This document shows positions 1 through 8,066 of a DNA stretch of 64,000 bases, in pieces. The stretch is from Streptomyces sp. 130. Lineage in GTDB: Bacteria > Actinomycetota > Actinomycetes > Streptomycetales > Streptomycetaceae. Location of the stretch: NCBI RefSeq assembly GCF_007096885.1, contig NZ_VJNO01000035.1:1-64000 (forward strand), read 5' to 3'. Positions within the stretch are counted from its first letter, which is position 1, and each line of letters opens with the position of its first letter. Made by a program: the position numbers and the translations under genes. The notes below the pieces were generated by a model. That model had not been told where the DNA came from. It saw only the letters and a list, made by a program, of their open reading frames with translations, and did not search any database.

Positions 1-79
1 CATCCACGAAGCCTTCCTCGGCCTCGCGACCTGCCTGATCACCCACCGACACGTCCAACGCCTTTGTTAGGACCTCTAA
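1..79 (+). mobile_element. 3' end of an IS5-like insertion sequence (truncated by window)
   Basis: The + strand reads an open frame from the window edge to a TAG at 68-70, ending in a tail of the form HEAFLGLATCLITHRHVQRLC. From memory this resembles the C-terminus of IS5-family transposases of actinomycetes. The stretch uses codons unlike its surroundings (CAA, CTT, TGT). Immediately after the stop, from about position 80, the opposite strand becomes a normal high-GC efflux gene in mid-reading-frame. I infer that the element inserted into that gene and that its terminal repeat lies in about 71-79. The other end of the element is outside the window, so terminal repeats and target duplication cannot be confirmed. 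Confidence 0.55.
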
Positions 80-820
80 GGCGCCGAGCAGGGCGACGGC
101 GACGGCGCCCAGGCCCGCCGTGTGGGCGGAGGCCCATCCGTGCGCGGCGGTTTCGATGATCGTGTAGACGCCGAGCATCAGCGCGGAGGTGACCAGGAGC
201 GCGCCCGCGGCATCGGTCCCCCGGCCGAGCCCGGCCCCTCGTTCGGGTGCGAGGACGCGGCCGGCGGCGAGCACGGCGGCGGCGCCGATCGGCACGTTCA
301 CGACGAAGATCCAGTGCCAGTCGAGGGCCTGCGTGAGGACGCCGCCCGCGAGGAGGCCCAGCGAGCCGCCCGCGGACTGGACGAAGCTGTAGACGCCGAT
401 GGCCCTCGCCCGCTCCCTGGCCTCCGGGAACAGGGTCACCACCATGCCGAGCGTGCCGGCCGACGTCACCGCGCCGCCGACGCCCTGGACGAACCGGGAG
501 GCGAGCAGCGTCGCCGGGTCCCGCGCGAGCCCGCAGAGGAGGGACGCCAACGTGAAGAGCGCGAGACCGGCGACGAAGACGCGCTTGCGTCCGACGAGGT
601 CGCCGAGGCGGCCGGAGAGCAGCAGCAGGCCGCCGAACGGGACGAGGTAGATGTTGACCACCCAGGCCAGGCCCGACGGCGAGAAGCCGAGGTCGCGCTG
701 GATGGCGGGGAGCGCCACGTTGACGATGGTCCCGTCGAGGATGACCATCAGCTGCCCGGCGCAGAGGACCGCGAGGGCGCGCCAACGTGACGCGGTGGCT
801 GGTGCGTGGGTTCTGGACAC
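80..820 (-). pseudogene. MFS drug-efflux transporter, C-terminal half lost at an IS junction
   Basis: This is the first ~247 residues of a DHA2/EmrB-QacA type 14-helix proton antiporter. Family marks include the N-terminal helix LAVLCAGQLMVILDGTIVNV, the loop GRLGDLVGRKRVF and the helix-5 antiporter region around GVLTQALDWHWIF. Members usually run 450-500 residues. Here homology stops near position 80, and the frame continues into foreign sequence with TTA, CTA, ACA and TTG codons that belong to the IS-like element on the other strand. The start is GTG at 820, with GGAGG eight bases upstream; an in-frame ATG at 862 lies inside the putative operator and has no ribosome site. The divergent HxlR gene is its probable regulator. 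Unless the rest of the gene lies on the far side of the element, the pump is dead. Confidence 0.7.
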
Positions 821-848
821 GGCGACTGCCTCCAAAGGTGCACGACTT

Positions 849-872
849 GTTACAGGCGTCATCCTCTGTAAC
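849..872. promoter_or_regulatory. Inverted repeat, probable HxlR operator
   Basis: GTTACAG at 849-855 and CTGTAAC at 866-872 form a perfect 7-bp inverted repeat with a 10-bp spacer. It is centred in the 81-bp gap between the divergent efflux and HxlR genes, where an HxlR-family repressor would be expected to bind. The assignment rests on position and symmetry only. Confidence 0.6.
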
Positions 873-901
873 CATCGGCCGTGGCGTAAGGAGGCACTTT
901 C

Positions 902-1291
902 ATGTCACGCAGTCACACCGATGTGTCCGACCAGGTCATCAACGAGGCGTGCCCGCTCACCGAGGTCCTGGACCGGGTCGCGGGCAAGTGGAGCATCGGC
1001 ATTCTGGTCGCTGCGGCGCACGGGCCGGTCCGGTTCACCGAGCTGGAGCGGACCGTCGCGGGTATCAGCCGCCGCATGCTCACCCTGAACCTGCGCAAGC
1101 TGGAGCGCGACGGGCTGCTGATCCGGACCGTCTATCCGACGGTGCCGCCCAAGGTGGAGTACAGCCTCACGCCGATGGCGCAGGAGCTGCACGCGACCCT
1201 CACCGGGCTGGTGGGCTGGGCGGAGCGCCACCGGGCGGACATCACGGCGGCCCGCGCCGCGTTCGACGCGGGCACTCCGGCGGCGTCCTGA
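902..1291 (+). CDS. HxlR-family winged-helix transcriptional regulator
   Basis: This 129-residue protein has the HxlR layout: an N-terminal Cys in NEACPLTEVLDRVAGKWS (C17), then a winged helix with RFTELERTVAGISRRMLTLNLRKLERDGLL, then the wing VEYSLTPMAQEL. HxlR proteins are dimeric repressors or activators that often sense electrophiles, quinones or drugs through the N-terminal Cys. AAGGAGG at 888-894 sets the ATG at 902. The gene diverges from the IS-truncated efflux pump, so it has probably lost its main target. It ends 4 bp before the convergent EamA gene. Confidence 0.9.
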   Translation: MSRSHTDVSDQVINEACPLTEVLDRVAGKWSIGILVAAAHGPVRFTELERTVAGISRRMLTLNLRKLERDGLLIRTVYPTVPPKVEYSLTPMAQELHATLTGLVGWAERHRADITAARAAFDAGTPAAS

Positions 1292-1295
1292 CCCG

Positions 1296-2252
1296 CTACC
1301 GCTTCGCGGCCCCCCGCACCTGGCTCCGTACCGCCCCCATGCTCGCCCCGATGACCAGCGCTATGGCGAGGGCGTCCGTGGCGGACAGGGCCTGGTGGAG
1401 GATGAGGAAGCCGGCCATGGCGGCGATCGCGGGTTCCAGGCTCATCAGGATGGCGAAGGTGGGCGCGGGCAGGCGGCGCAGGGCGATGAGTTCCAGGGTG
1501 TACGGGAGTACGGAGCTGAGCACCGCGACGGCCGCGCCGAGCCCGAGCGTCGTGGGGTCGAGGAGCTTGGTGCCCGCGCCCATGAAGCCCAGGGGGAGCG
1601 AGAGGAGCGCGGCGACCACCATGGCCAGGGCGAGGCCGTCGGCCTGCGGGAAGCGGCGGCCGGTGCGGGCGCTGAAGACGATGTACGCCGCCCACATCGC
1701 CCCGGCCCCCAGCGCGTAGGCGGCGCCCGCCGCGTCGAGCCGGTCGAAGCCCCCGCCGCTGAGCAGGACGACGCCGCCGAGGGCGAGGGCCGCCCAGACG
1801 ACGTTGACCAGGCGGCGCGAGGCGATCACGGACAGGGCGAGCGGGCCGAGCACCTCCAGGGTGACGGCGGCGCCGAGCGGGATGCGGTCGACGGCCTGGT
1901 AGAACAGCGTGTTCATGGCGCCCATGGCGATGCCGAAGGCGGCCACGGTGCCCCAGTCGGCGCGCGAGTGGCCGCGCAGCTTCGGCCGGCAGACGACGAG
2001 CAGGACGAGCGCGGCGGCGGCCAGCCGCAGCGTGACGACCCCGAGCGCCCCGGCCCGGGGCATCAGCAGCACCGCGATGGCGGCGCCGAACTGCACGGAC
2101 AGCCCGCCCGCGACGACCAGCGCGACCGGGGCGAGCGCGGCTCGTCGCGCCCCGCCCCGCTTCGTCTCGCCGAGCGCCGGGGAGGCGACCGCCTCCGGCA
2201 CGGCGACGGCGGCGGCTGCGGCCGGTTCTGCGGCGGTGGTCTGGTCGTTCAC
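1296..2252 (-). CDS. EamA/RhtA-type 10-helix exporter
   Basis: This 318-residue drug/metabolite transporter superfamily protein has two EamA repeats with about ten hydrophobic helices. Typical marks are LGVVTLRLAAAALVLL, NTLFYQAVDRIPLGAAVTLE in the first half, and LPYTLELIALRRLPAPTFAI with LEPAIAA in the second. The closest known type is RhtA, which exports threonine, homoserine and purines; the substrate here is unknown. The first ~35 residues are an Ala-rich cytoplasmic tail. GTG at 2252 follows AAGGA; the open frame continues further upstream without support. The gene converges on hxlR. Confidence 0.85.
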   Translation of the reverse strand: MNDQTTAAEPAAAAAVAVPEAVASPALGETKRGGARRAALAPVALVVAGGLSVQFGAAIAVLLMPRAGALGVVTLRLAAAALVLLVVCRPKLRGHSRADWGTVAAFGIAMGAMNTLFYQAVDRIPLGAAVTLEVLGPLALSVIASRRLVNVVWAALALGGVVLLSGGGFDRLDAAGAAYALGAGAMWAAYIVFSARTGRRFPQADGLALAMVVAALLSLPLGFMGAGTKLLDPTTLGLGAAVAVLSSVLPYTLELIALRRLPAPTFAILMSLEPAIAAMAGFLILHQALSATDALAIALVIGASMGAVRSQVRGAAKR

Positions 2253-2590
2253 CCGGGGCCTGTCCTTCTGAGTCCTGAAGATCGACAGTACATCGCACTG
2301 CACTACCGCATATACGGTACTGCACTTCCTTGGCGCGATCCCCCACCTACCGTACGAACCCGGCGCACCTTTCCCGCAAGCGCGGGTTCTCGGCAGACGG
2401 TCAGAAATTGACAAGTTGAAAACAAAAACAGAACAGAGGCCACCACAAGTTCTTCCCAACCAGTTCCTCAATTCTCATATAGTGACGGGGACTTACCCGT
2501 GAATCAGCTGTTCCAGTTGTCCCGCATGTCTCTGGTGCCACGCTCGTCCGAACCGCCCCGTCCGCCGCCGTCCGCCCCAAGGACTCCGCA
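2253..2590. promoter_or_regulatory. Divergent promoter region between the EamA exporter and the conservon
   Basis: This 338-bp gap has no convincing gene. Bases 2400-2485 are unusually AT-rich for this genome and contain TTGACA at 2408-2413 and a CATATAGT stretch near 2475, either of which could belong to the conservon promoter. Near 2285-2325 a short motif around GCACTGCA/ACTGCAC recurs before the EamA gene. AAGGA at 2579-2583 sits seven bases before the TTG start of the conservon. Confidence 0.5.
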
Positions 2591-4045
2591 TTGCGCCCCT
2601 CCACCCGGCCGACCGCACTGGCCCTCGCGGTCACGGCCGCCCTCACCGCAGCCCTGAGCGCGTGGGCGACCCTCGCCGCTCCCGAACCGGCCAGGACCGC
2701 GGTGGCCTGGGGCTCCGGCGGGGCCGCCGTGCTGCTCGTGGCCGCCGTCACCACCGCCGTCCACGCCCGGGCCACGGTGCGCCGGCTCCGCGAGACGCAC
2801 GCCGCCGAGAGCGGCCGGTTCACCGCGGAGGTCTCCCGTCTGGTCTCGGCCTCCGCCGCCGAGGCCCAGCGGTTCACCGCGGAGAACGCCCGCGTCAGGG
2901 CGGACGCCGCCGCGGAGGCGGCGAAGGCCGAGGAGCGGGCCGAGGCCATGGCCGCCCGCCTCACCGCCGAGAACGCCCGGCTGAAGGCCCGCGCCTCACG
3001 CGCCGAGACCGAGCGCTCCGCGGCCCTCACCGCCTGCGCCAACGCGGCCGGCCGGATGCAGGCCCTGGCCACGAGCATGCTCGCCGACCTCCGCGAGATG
3101 GAGCACCGGCACACCTCCGAGGACGTCCTCGCCGACCTGCTCCACCTCGACCACCGCACCGCCCAGGCCGGCCGCCTCGCCGACTCCATCGCCGTGCTCA
3201 CCGGCGCCCGCTCCGGACGGCGCTGGGCCAAGCCCATCGTCATGGAGTCCGTGCTGCGCGGCGCGATGGGCCGGATCAGCGGCTACCAGCGCGTCCGGCT
3301 CCACTCCACCAGCGACGTCGCCGTCGCCGGCCACGCCGCCGAGGGCGTCATGCACGCCCTCGCCGAGCTCCTCGACAACGCGGCGAACTTCTCGCCGCCC
3401 ACCGCCGAGGTCCATGTGTACGTGGAGGAGGTCCCGGCCGGGATCGTCGTCACCGTCGAGGACAGCGGCCTCGTCATGAGCGACGTGCAGCTGCGCCGGG
3501 CGGAGCGCGCGGTCGCCGCCGACGACACCGGCCTCACCGGCCTGACCGGCACCCGCCTCGGGCTCGCCGTCGTCGGCCGGCTGGCCCGCAAGCACGGGCT
3601 GACCGTCTCGTTCCGGCCGTCCGCGCGCGGCGGCACCGGCGCCCTGATGATGCTCCCGCAGGAGATCGTCACCCGCACCGCCCCGGACCGGACCGCCCCG
3701 CAGCCCGCCCCCGCCGCCGCGCACGAGCCCGAGCCCGTCCACACCCTGGGGACGGACCCCGCCGCCCGGCCCGCCGCCCCGGAACCCCTGCGCTCCGACT
3801 CCGCCTCCGCCTCCGAGACCACCGGCAGCCTGCCCAAGTTCGGCGAGAGCGGCCTGCCCAGGCGTTCGCGCGGGCGCACCCTGGCCGCCGCCGAGGCCAG
3901 GGCCCGGGCCACCGCCGCCGAGCCCGCACGGGACGCCGGCGCGGCGGACGAGGCGCCCGACCCCAAGGCCAGGGCGGCCCGCTTCAGCAGCTTCCGCAAC
4001 GCCGTACGGCCCGACTCCCCACCCCCGGAGGGCAGCTCCCGATGA
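2591..4045 (+). CDS. cvnA: Conservon sensor-like histidine kinase ATPase (CvnA)
   Basis: This 484-residue protein is the first gene of a cvn operon. Two hydrophobic segments (about 9-29 and 36-56) leave little extracellular domain, unlike many longer CvnA proteins. An Ala/Glu-rich coiled coil follows to about residue 165, then a histidine-kinase-type ATPase domain with an N-box around E259 and N263 (LAELLDNAANFSPP), a degenerate G1 box (DSGLVMSD) and a G2-like GTRLGLAVVGRLARKHG. The last ~120 residues are a Pro/Ala-rich tail ending in ARFSSFRNAVR. No classical phosphorylatable H-box is evident, as in other conservon sensors. The TTG at 2591 is chosen because AAGGA lies 7 bases upstream and no other start codon exists in the open frame above it. 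It overlaps cvnB by 4 nt. Confidence 0.85.
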   Translation: MRPSTRPTALALAVTAALTAALSAWATLAAPEPARTAVAWGSGGAAVLLVAAVTTAVHARATVRRLRETHAAESGRFTAEVSRLVSASAAEAQRFTAENARVRADAAAEAAKAEERAEAMAARLTAENARLKARASRAETERSAALTACANAAGRMQALATSMLADLREMEHRHTSEDVLADLLHLDHRTAQAGRLADSIAVLTGARSGRRWAKPIVMESVLRGAMGRISGYQRVRLHSTSDVAVAGHAAEGVMHALAELLDNAANFSPPTAEVHVYVEEVPAGIVVTVEDSGLVMSDVQLRRAERAVAADDTGLTGLTGTRLGLAVVGRLARKHGLTVSFRPSARGGTGALMMLPQEIVTRTAPDRTAPQPAPAAAHEPEPVHTLGTDPAARPAAPEPLRSDSASASETTGSLPKFGESGLPRRSRGRTLAAAEARARATAAEPARDAGAADEAPDPKARAARFSSFRNAVRPDSPPPEGSSR

Positions 4046-4479
4046 CCGCGACCACCGACGAGAAGCTCAACTGGCTGCTGGAGGGGCTCCTCGAACGGAC
4101 CCCCGGCGCCCGGCACGCCCTCGTGCTGTCGAGGGACGGCCTCAAGCTGTGCCGCACCCCCGAGCTCTCCGTCGACCAGGCCGACCAGCTCGCCGCGATC
4201 TCCGCCGGCATCCAGAGCCTGTCCCACGGCGCGTCCGTGGAGTTCGGCAACGGCGGCGGCGGGGTCCGCTCCGCCATGACCGAGTTCTACGGCGGCATCC
4301 TGTTCATCGTGGAGGCGGGCGCCGGCGCCCACCTCGCGGTCGTCGCCGCCGAGAGCGCGGACGTGGGCCTCGTCGGCCACAACATGAGCGAGCTGGTCGA
4401 GCAGCTGGGCGAGCACCTGGTCGCCCCGCCCCGCGGACCCCTCGACGCGGTCGCGGCCGCCCGGGGCACGGCCGTATGA
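4042..4479 (+). CDS. cvnB: Roadblock/LC7 domain protein (CvnB)
   Basis: This 145-residue protein is almost entirely a roadblock/LC7 fold (KLNWLLEGLLERTPGARHALVLSRDGLKL followed by the GGILFIVEAGAGAHLAVVA strand pair). In conservons and in MglA/MglB systems this fold partners and regulates the small GTPase, here CvnD two genes downstream. It sits between cvnA and cvnC with ATGA overlaps on both sides, so translation of the operon is probably coupled. Confidence 0.92.
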   Translation: MTATTDEKLNWLLEGLLERTPGARHALVLSRDGLKLCRTPELSVDQADQLAAISAGIQSLSHGASVEFGNGGGGVRSAMTEFYGGILFIVEAGAGAHLAVVAAESADVGLVGHNMSELVEQLGEHLVAPPRGPLDAVAAARGTAV

Positions 4480-4841
4480 CGCCCCGCCCCCGCCCCGGCA
4501 GGGACGACGCGCCGGACCGGCTCTACACCCTCACCGGCGGGCGCACCCGGTCCGGCTCCGCCGCCTTCGACCTGGTCACGCTGGTGGTCGCCGAGTGCGA
4601 GCTGGCCCCCGGCATGCAGTCGGAGCACGTGGCGATCCTGCGGATGTGCGAACGGCCCACCGCCGTCGTGGAGATCGCCGCCGACCTCGGCCTGCCCGTC
4701 AGCATCGTGCGCATCCTGCTCTGCGATCTGCTCGACACCGGCCGGATCAGCGCCCGCCACCCGCGTACCGCACGCGTATCGGACCGGCTCCCCGCCCCCG
4801 ACATCCTGGAACAGGTGCTCGTTGGACTCCGCAACCTCTGA
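4476..4841 (+). CDS. cvnC: DUF742 protein (CvnC)
   Basis: This 121-residue protein is a winged-helix-like DUF742 protein. The conserved start is DRLYTLTGGRTRS, the core is AFDLVTLVVAE with VEIAADLGLPVSIVRILLCDLLDTGRI, and it ends in the usual ILEQVLVGLRNL. It is the third canonical conservon component; no enzymatic activity is known for the family. The ATG overlaps the stop of cvnB, and its 3' end overlaps the next gene by 20 nt. Confidence 0.92.
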   Translation: MTPRPRPGRDDAPDRLYTLTGGRTRSGSAAFDLVTLVVAECELAPGMQSEHVAILRMCERPTAVVEIAADLGLPVSIVRILLCDLLDTGRISARHPRTARVSDRLPAPDILEQVLVGLRNL

Positions 4842-5469
4842 CCGCGCCGCCCTGCAGGCGACGGCCGACAACGGACTGAAGATCGTCGTCGTCGGCGGCT
4901 TCGGGGTCGGCAAGACCACCATGGTCCGATCCGTGAGCGAGATCCGTCCGCTCAACACCGAGGAGACGATGACCCGCGCGGGCGAGGCGGTCGACGACCT
5001 CGACGGCGTCGGGTCCAAGACGTCCACCACGGTCGCCTTCGACTTCGGCCGGATCAGCCTGGACAAGCACTCGGTGCTCTACCTGTTCGGCGCGCCCGGC
5101 CAGGAGCGCTTCTGGTTCCTGTGGGACCGGCTGTTCTCCGGCACCCTGGGAGCCGTCGTCCTGGTCGACACCCGGCGCCTGGCCGATTCCTGGTACGCGA
5201 TCGACCGGCTGGAGCACCACGGCACACCGTTCATCGTCGCCTGCAACGACTTCGGCGGCCCGCTCCACACCGAGCAGCAGATCCGGGAGGCGCTCGACAT
5301 CTCCCCGGACGTCCCGCTCGTGGAGTGCGACGCGCGCGACCGGTCCTCCAGCAAGTACGTGCTGATCACCCTGGTCGAGCACCTGCACCGGCTCTCCGCG
5401 GCCCGTACGGGGGACACCCCCGCGCCCACCGGGGACACCCCCGCCCTGACCCCGGAGCCCGCCCCGTGA
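4822..5469 (+). CDS. cvnD: Conservon small GTPase (CvnD)
   Basis: This 215-residue Ras-like (MglA-related) GTPase has Walker A GGFGVGKTT at residues 25-33, a G3-like region YLFGAPGQERFWFLWD and a base-recognition region near VACNDFGG where the canonical NKxD is changed. That change is usual in this family. In S. coelicolor conservons the GTPase binds the roadblock protein and the sensor at the membrane. The TTG at 4822 overlaps cvnC by 20 nt and no better start fits the frame. A 9-residue repeat TGDTPAPTGDTPA lies near the C-terminus. Its stop overlaps the GTG of the following P450. Confidence 0.9.
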   Translation: MDSATSDRAALQATADNGLKIVVVGGFGVGKTTMVRSVSEIRPLNTEETMTRAGEAVDDLDGVGSKTSTTVAFDFGRISLDKHSVLYLFGAPGQERFWFLWDRLFSGTLGAVVLVDTRRLADSWYAIDRLEHHGTPFIVACNDFGGPLHTEQQIREALDISPDVPLVECDARDRSSSKYVLITLVEHLHRLSAARTGDTPAPTGDTPALTPEPAP

Positions 5470-6701
5470 CCGAGTGCCCCCACGCCGCCGGTGCCGTGCC
5501 GCTGTCCGGCCCCCGGTTCCAGGGCGAACCGGCGGCGCTCTACCGCGAGCTGCGGCGCGACCACGGACCGGTCGCCCCGATCACGCTGCCCGGTGACGTC
5601 CCGGCCTGGCTCGTCCTCGGCTACCGCGAGCTGCACCAGGTCACCGGGGACCCGGCCCTCTTCACCCGCGACTCGCAGCTGTGGAACCAGTGGGACGCGA
5701 TCCCCGAGGACTGGCCGCTGATGCCGATGATCAGCCGGACCCAGCCGTCGATCCTCTACACGGTCGGCGAACGCCACAGCCGCCGCTCCGCCGTGATCTG
5801 CGAGGCGCTGGAGGCCACGAACCCCTTCGAACTCAAGAAGAGCACCGAGGAGTTCGCGGACGAACTGATCGACGCGTTCTGCGCGGCCGGCTCGACGGAC
5901 CTGATCGCCGAGTACGCGATGCTCCTCCCCGTACGCGTACTGGCGAAGCTGTACGGCTTCTCCGACGACAAGGGCCCCGCCCTCGTCACCGCGATGAACG
6001 ACATGATCAACGGCGGGCCCGCCGCGCTCGCCGGCCAGCGGCACATCGCCGGCTCCGTGTACGCCCTGCTCGCCGACCGGCGCGCCGAGCCCGGGGACGA
6101 CGTCGCCTCGCGGATGCTCGCCAACACCGCAGGGTTCACGGAGGAGGACGTGGCCCGGGACCTCATGGTGATGATGGCGGCCGGGCACCAGCCGACCGCC
6201 GACTGGATCGGCAACTCGCTGCGCCTGATGCTCACCGACGACCGCTTCGCCGCCTCGCTCTCCGGCGGCCGGCACAGCGTCGGCGAGGCCATGAACGAGG
6301 TGCTGTGGGAGGACACCCCCACCCAGAACATCGCCGGGCGCTGGGCCGCCCGCGACACCCACCTCGGCGGCCGTCACATCAAGGCCGGCGACCTGATCGT
6401 CCTCTCCCTCGCCGGGGCCAACGCCGACCCCCAGGTCCGTACGGACGGCTCCACGCTCACCGGCGGCAACAACGCGTTCTTCTCCTTCAGCCACGGTGAG
6501 CACCGCTGCCCGTTCCCGGCCCAGGAGACCGCCGAGGTCATCGCCCGTACGGCCATCGAGGTCATCCTCGACCGGCTGCCCGACGTCGACCTCGCCGTCC
6601 CCGCCGAACAGCTGACCCGGCGCCCCTCCCCCTGGCTGCGCGGCCTCACCGACCTGCCCGTCACCTTCACGCCCACTCCGGCCCTTGGAGCCCCCCGATG
6701 A
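5466..6701 (+). CDS. Cytochrome P450, CYP157-like, lacking the EXXR motif
   Basis: This 411-residue P450 has the haem loop FSFSHGEHRCPF with Cys348 as axial ligand. The otherwise near-universal K-helix EXXR is replaced by E278-V-L-W281. That substitution is documented for the Streptomyces CYP157 family, which is encoded next to CYP154 in conservons; this gene has exactly that position. The I-helix reads MAAGHQPTADW rather than the usual AGxET, so proton delivery may differ. It overlaps cvnD by 4 nt and the next P450 by 4 nt. Substrate unknown. Confidence 0.88.
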   Translation: MTECPHAAGAVPLSGPRFQGEPAALYRELRRDHGPVAPITLPGDVPAWLVLGYRELHQVTGDPALFTRDSQLWNQWDAIPEDWPLMPMISRTQPSILYTVGERHSRRSAVICEALEATNPFELKKSTEEFADELIDAFCAAGSTDLIAEYAMLLPVRVLAKLYGFSDDKGPALVTAMNDMINGGPAALAGQRHIAGSVYALLADRRAEPGDDVASRMLANTAGFTEEDVARDLMVMMAAGHQPTADWIGNSLRLMLTDDRFAASLSGGRHSVGEAMNEVLWEDTPTQNIAGRWAARDTHLGGRHIKAGDLIVLSLAGANADPQVRTDGSTLTGGNNAFFSFSHGEHRCPFPAQETAEVIARTAIEVILDRLPDVDLAVPAEQLTRRPSPWLRGLTDLPVTFTPTPALGAPR

Positions 6702-7930
6702 CCGCGCCCGCCACCGAAGCGACCGACCGCATCGTCCTCGACCCCTTCGTCACCGACCTCGCGGGCGAGAGCGCGCGGCTGCACGCGGCCGGCCCGCTCG
6801 CCCGGGTCGAACTGCCCGGCGGGGTGCCCGTCCACACCGTCACGCACTACGCCGAGGCCAAGGCCCTGCTCACCGACAGCCGCCTGGTCAAGGACATCAA
6901 CGTGTGGGGCGCCTGGCAGCGCGGCGAGATCCCGCGCGACTGGCCGCTCATCGGCCTGGTCAACCCGGGCCGCACCATGCTCACCGCCGACGGCGCCGAG
7001 CACCGCCGGCTGCGCGGCCTGGTCGCGCAGGCGCTCACCGTGCGCCGGGTGGAGCGGCTGCGCGAGGGCATCGAAGCCCGTACGAAGGTGCTCCTGGACC
7101 GCCTGGAGCGGCACGCGGCGGGCGAAACGGTGGACCTGAAGGCGGAGTTCGCCTACCCGCTGCCGATGAACGTGATCAGCGAGCTGATGGGCATCGACTC
7201 GGCGGACCTGCCCCGGATGAAGGAACTGTTCGACAAGTTCTTCTCCAACATGACGCCCCGCGCCGAGGTCCCGCAGATGATGGCGGACATCCACACCCTG
7301 TTCTCGCGCATCCTGGACGAGAAGAAGGAGGCCCCCGGCGACGACCTGACCGGGGCGCTGCTCCTGGCCTCCGAGGACGGGGACCACCTCACCGACGACG
7401 AGATCCTCAACACCCTCAAGCTGATCATCGCGGCGGGGCACGAGACGACGATCAGCCTCATCGTCAACGCGGTGGTGGCCCTGGAGAGCCACCCCGGGCA
7501 GCGGCGGGCGGTGCTGGCCGGCGAGGTGGGCTGGGACGGGGTGATCGAGGAGACGCTGCGCTGGTCGGCGCCGACCTCGCACATCCTGATCCGGTTCGCC
7601 ACGGAGGACATCCCGGTGGGCGACCGGGTGCTGCCCAAGGGCGAGGGCGTCATGATCTCGTTCGCGGCGATCGCGCACGACGAGGGCCAGTGGGGGGCGT
7701 CGGCCACGGAGTTCGACGTGACCCGCTCCCCGAACCGGCACATCTCCTTCGGGCACGGCCCGCACGTCTGCCCGGGCGCCGCGCTGTCCCGCCTGGAGGC
7801 GTCGGTGGCGCTGCCCGCGCTGTACGCCCGCTTCCCCGGGCTGTCCCTCGCCGTCCCGGCGTCCGAGCTGCGCAACAAGCCGATCGTCACGCAGAACGAC
7901 CTCTACGAACTCCCGGTCACGCTGCGCTGA
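6698..7930 (+). CDS. Cytochrome P450, CYP154-like
   Basis: This 410-residue bacterial class I P450 has all key motifs intact: I-helix AAGHETT, K-helix E285-T-L-R288, and haem loop FGHGPHVCPGAAL with Cys358. As the last gene of the conservon, directly after a CYP157-like protein, it matches the CYP157-CYP154 pairing seen in Streptomyces conservons. CYP154 enzymes include aromatic-coupling and steroid or macrolide-precursor hydroxylases in vitro, but the native substrate cannot be read from sequence. No ferredoxin gene is adjacent. Confidence 0.9.
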   Translation: MTAPATEATDRIVLDPFVTDLAGESARLHAAGPLARVELPGGVPVHTVTHYAEAKALLTDSRLVKDINVWGAWQRGEIPRDWPLIGLVNPGRTMLTADGAEHRRLRGLVAQALTVRRVERLREGIEARTKVLLDRLERHAAGETVDLKAEFAYPLPMNVISELMGIDSADLPRMKELFDKFFSNMTPRAEVPQMMADIHTLFSRILDEKKEAPGDDLTGALLLASEDGDHLTDDEILNTLKLIIAAGHETTISLIVNAVVALESHPGQRRAVLAGEVGWDGVIEETLRWSAPTSHILIRFATEDIPVGDRVLPKGEGVMISFAAIAHDEGQWGASATEFDVTRSPNRHISFGHGPHVCPGAALSRLEASVALPALYARFPGLSLAVPASELRNKPIVTQNDLYELPVTLR

Positions 7931-7982
7931 CACCGTACGCGCGAAGAATCGTCGCGAAGAATCGTACGGAGGTTCCTCCGAG

Positions 7983-8066
7983 GGCCACGAGTCGGACTCC
8001 CTGTCTCATCCGACGGACAGGGGGCGCAGCCCGCCGCACCGAGCGGCTACGCTCCGACTCGTGGCC
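7983..8066 (+). promoter_or_regulatory. 14-bp inverted repeat enclosing the serC promoter and start
   Basis: GGCCACGAGTCGGA at 7983-7996 is the exact reverse complement of TCCGACTCGTGGCC at 8053-8066, which covers the serC start codon. Between the arms lies a possible -10 box TACGCT at 8048-8053, seven bases before the GTG, suggesting a leaderless transcript. Just upstream (7938-7965) a GCGAAGAATCGT motif is repeated in tandem. A protein-binding role or a mRNA hairpin from an upstream start are both possible. Confidence 0.45.

Noticed and set aside
39..875. 278-codon minus-strand frame at the left edge
   Set aside because: It is one base off the MFS frame; the true frame shows MFS motifs and runs off as a truncated gene.
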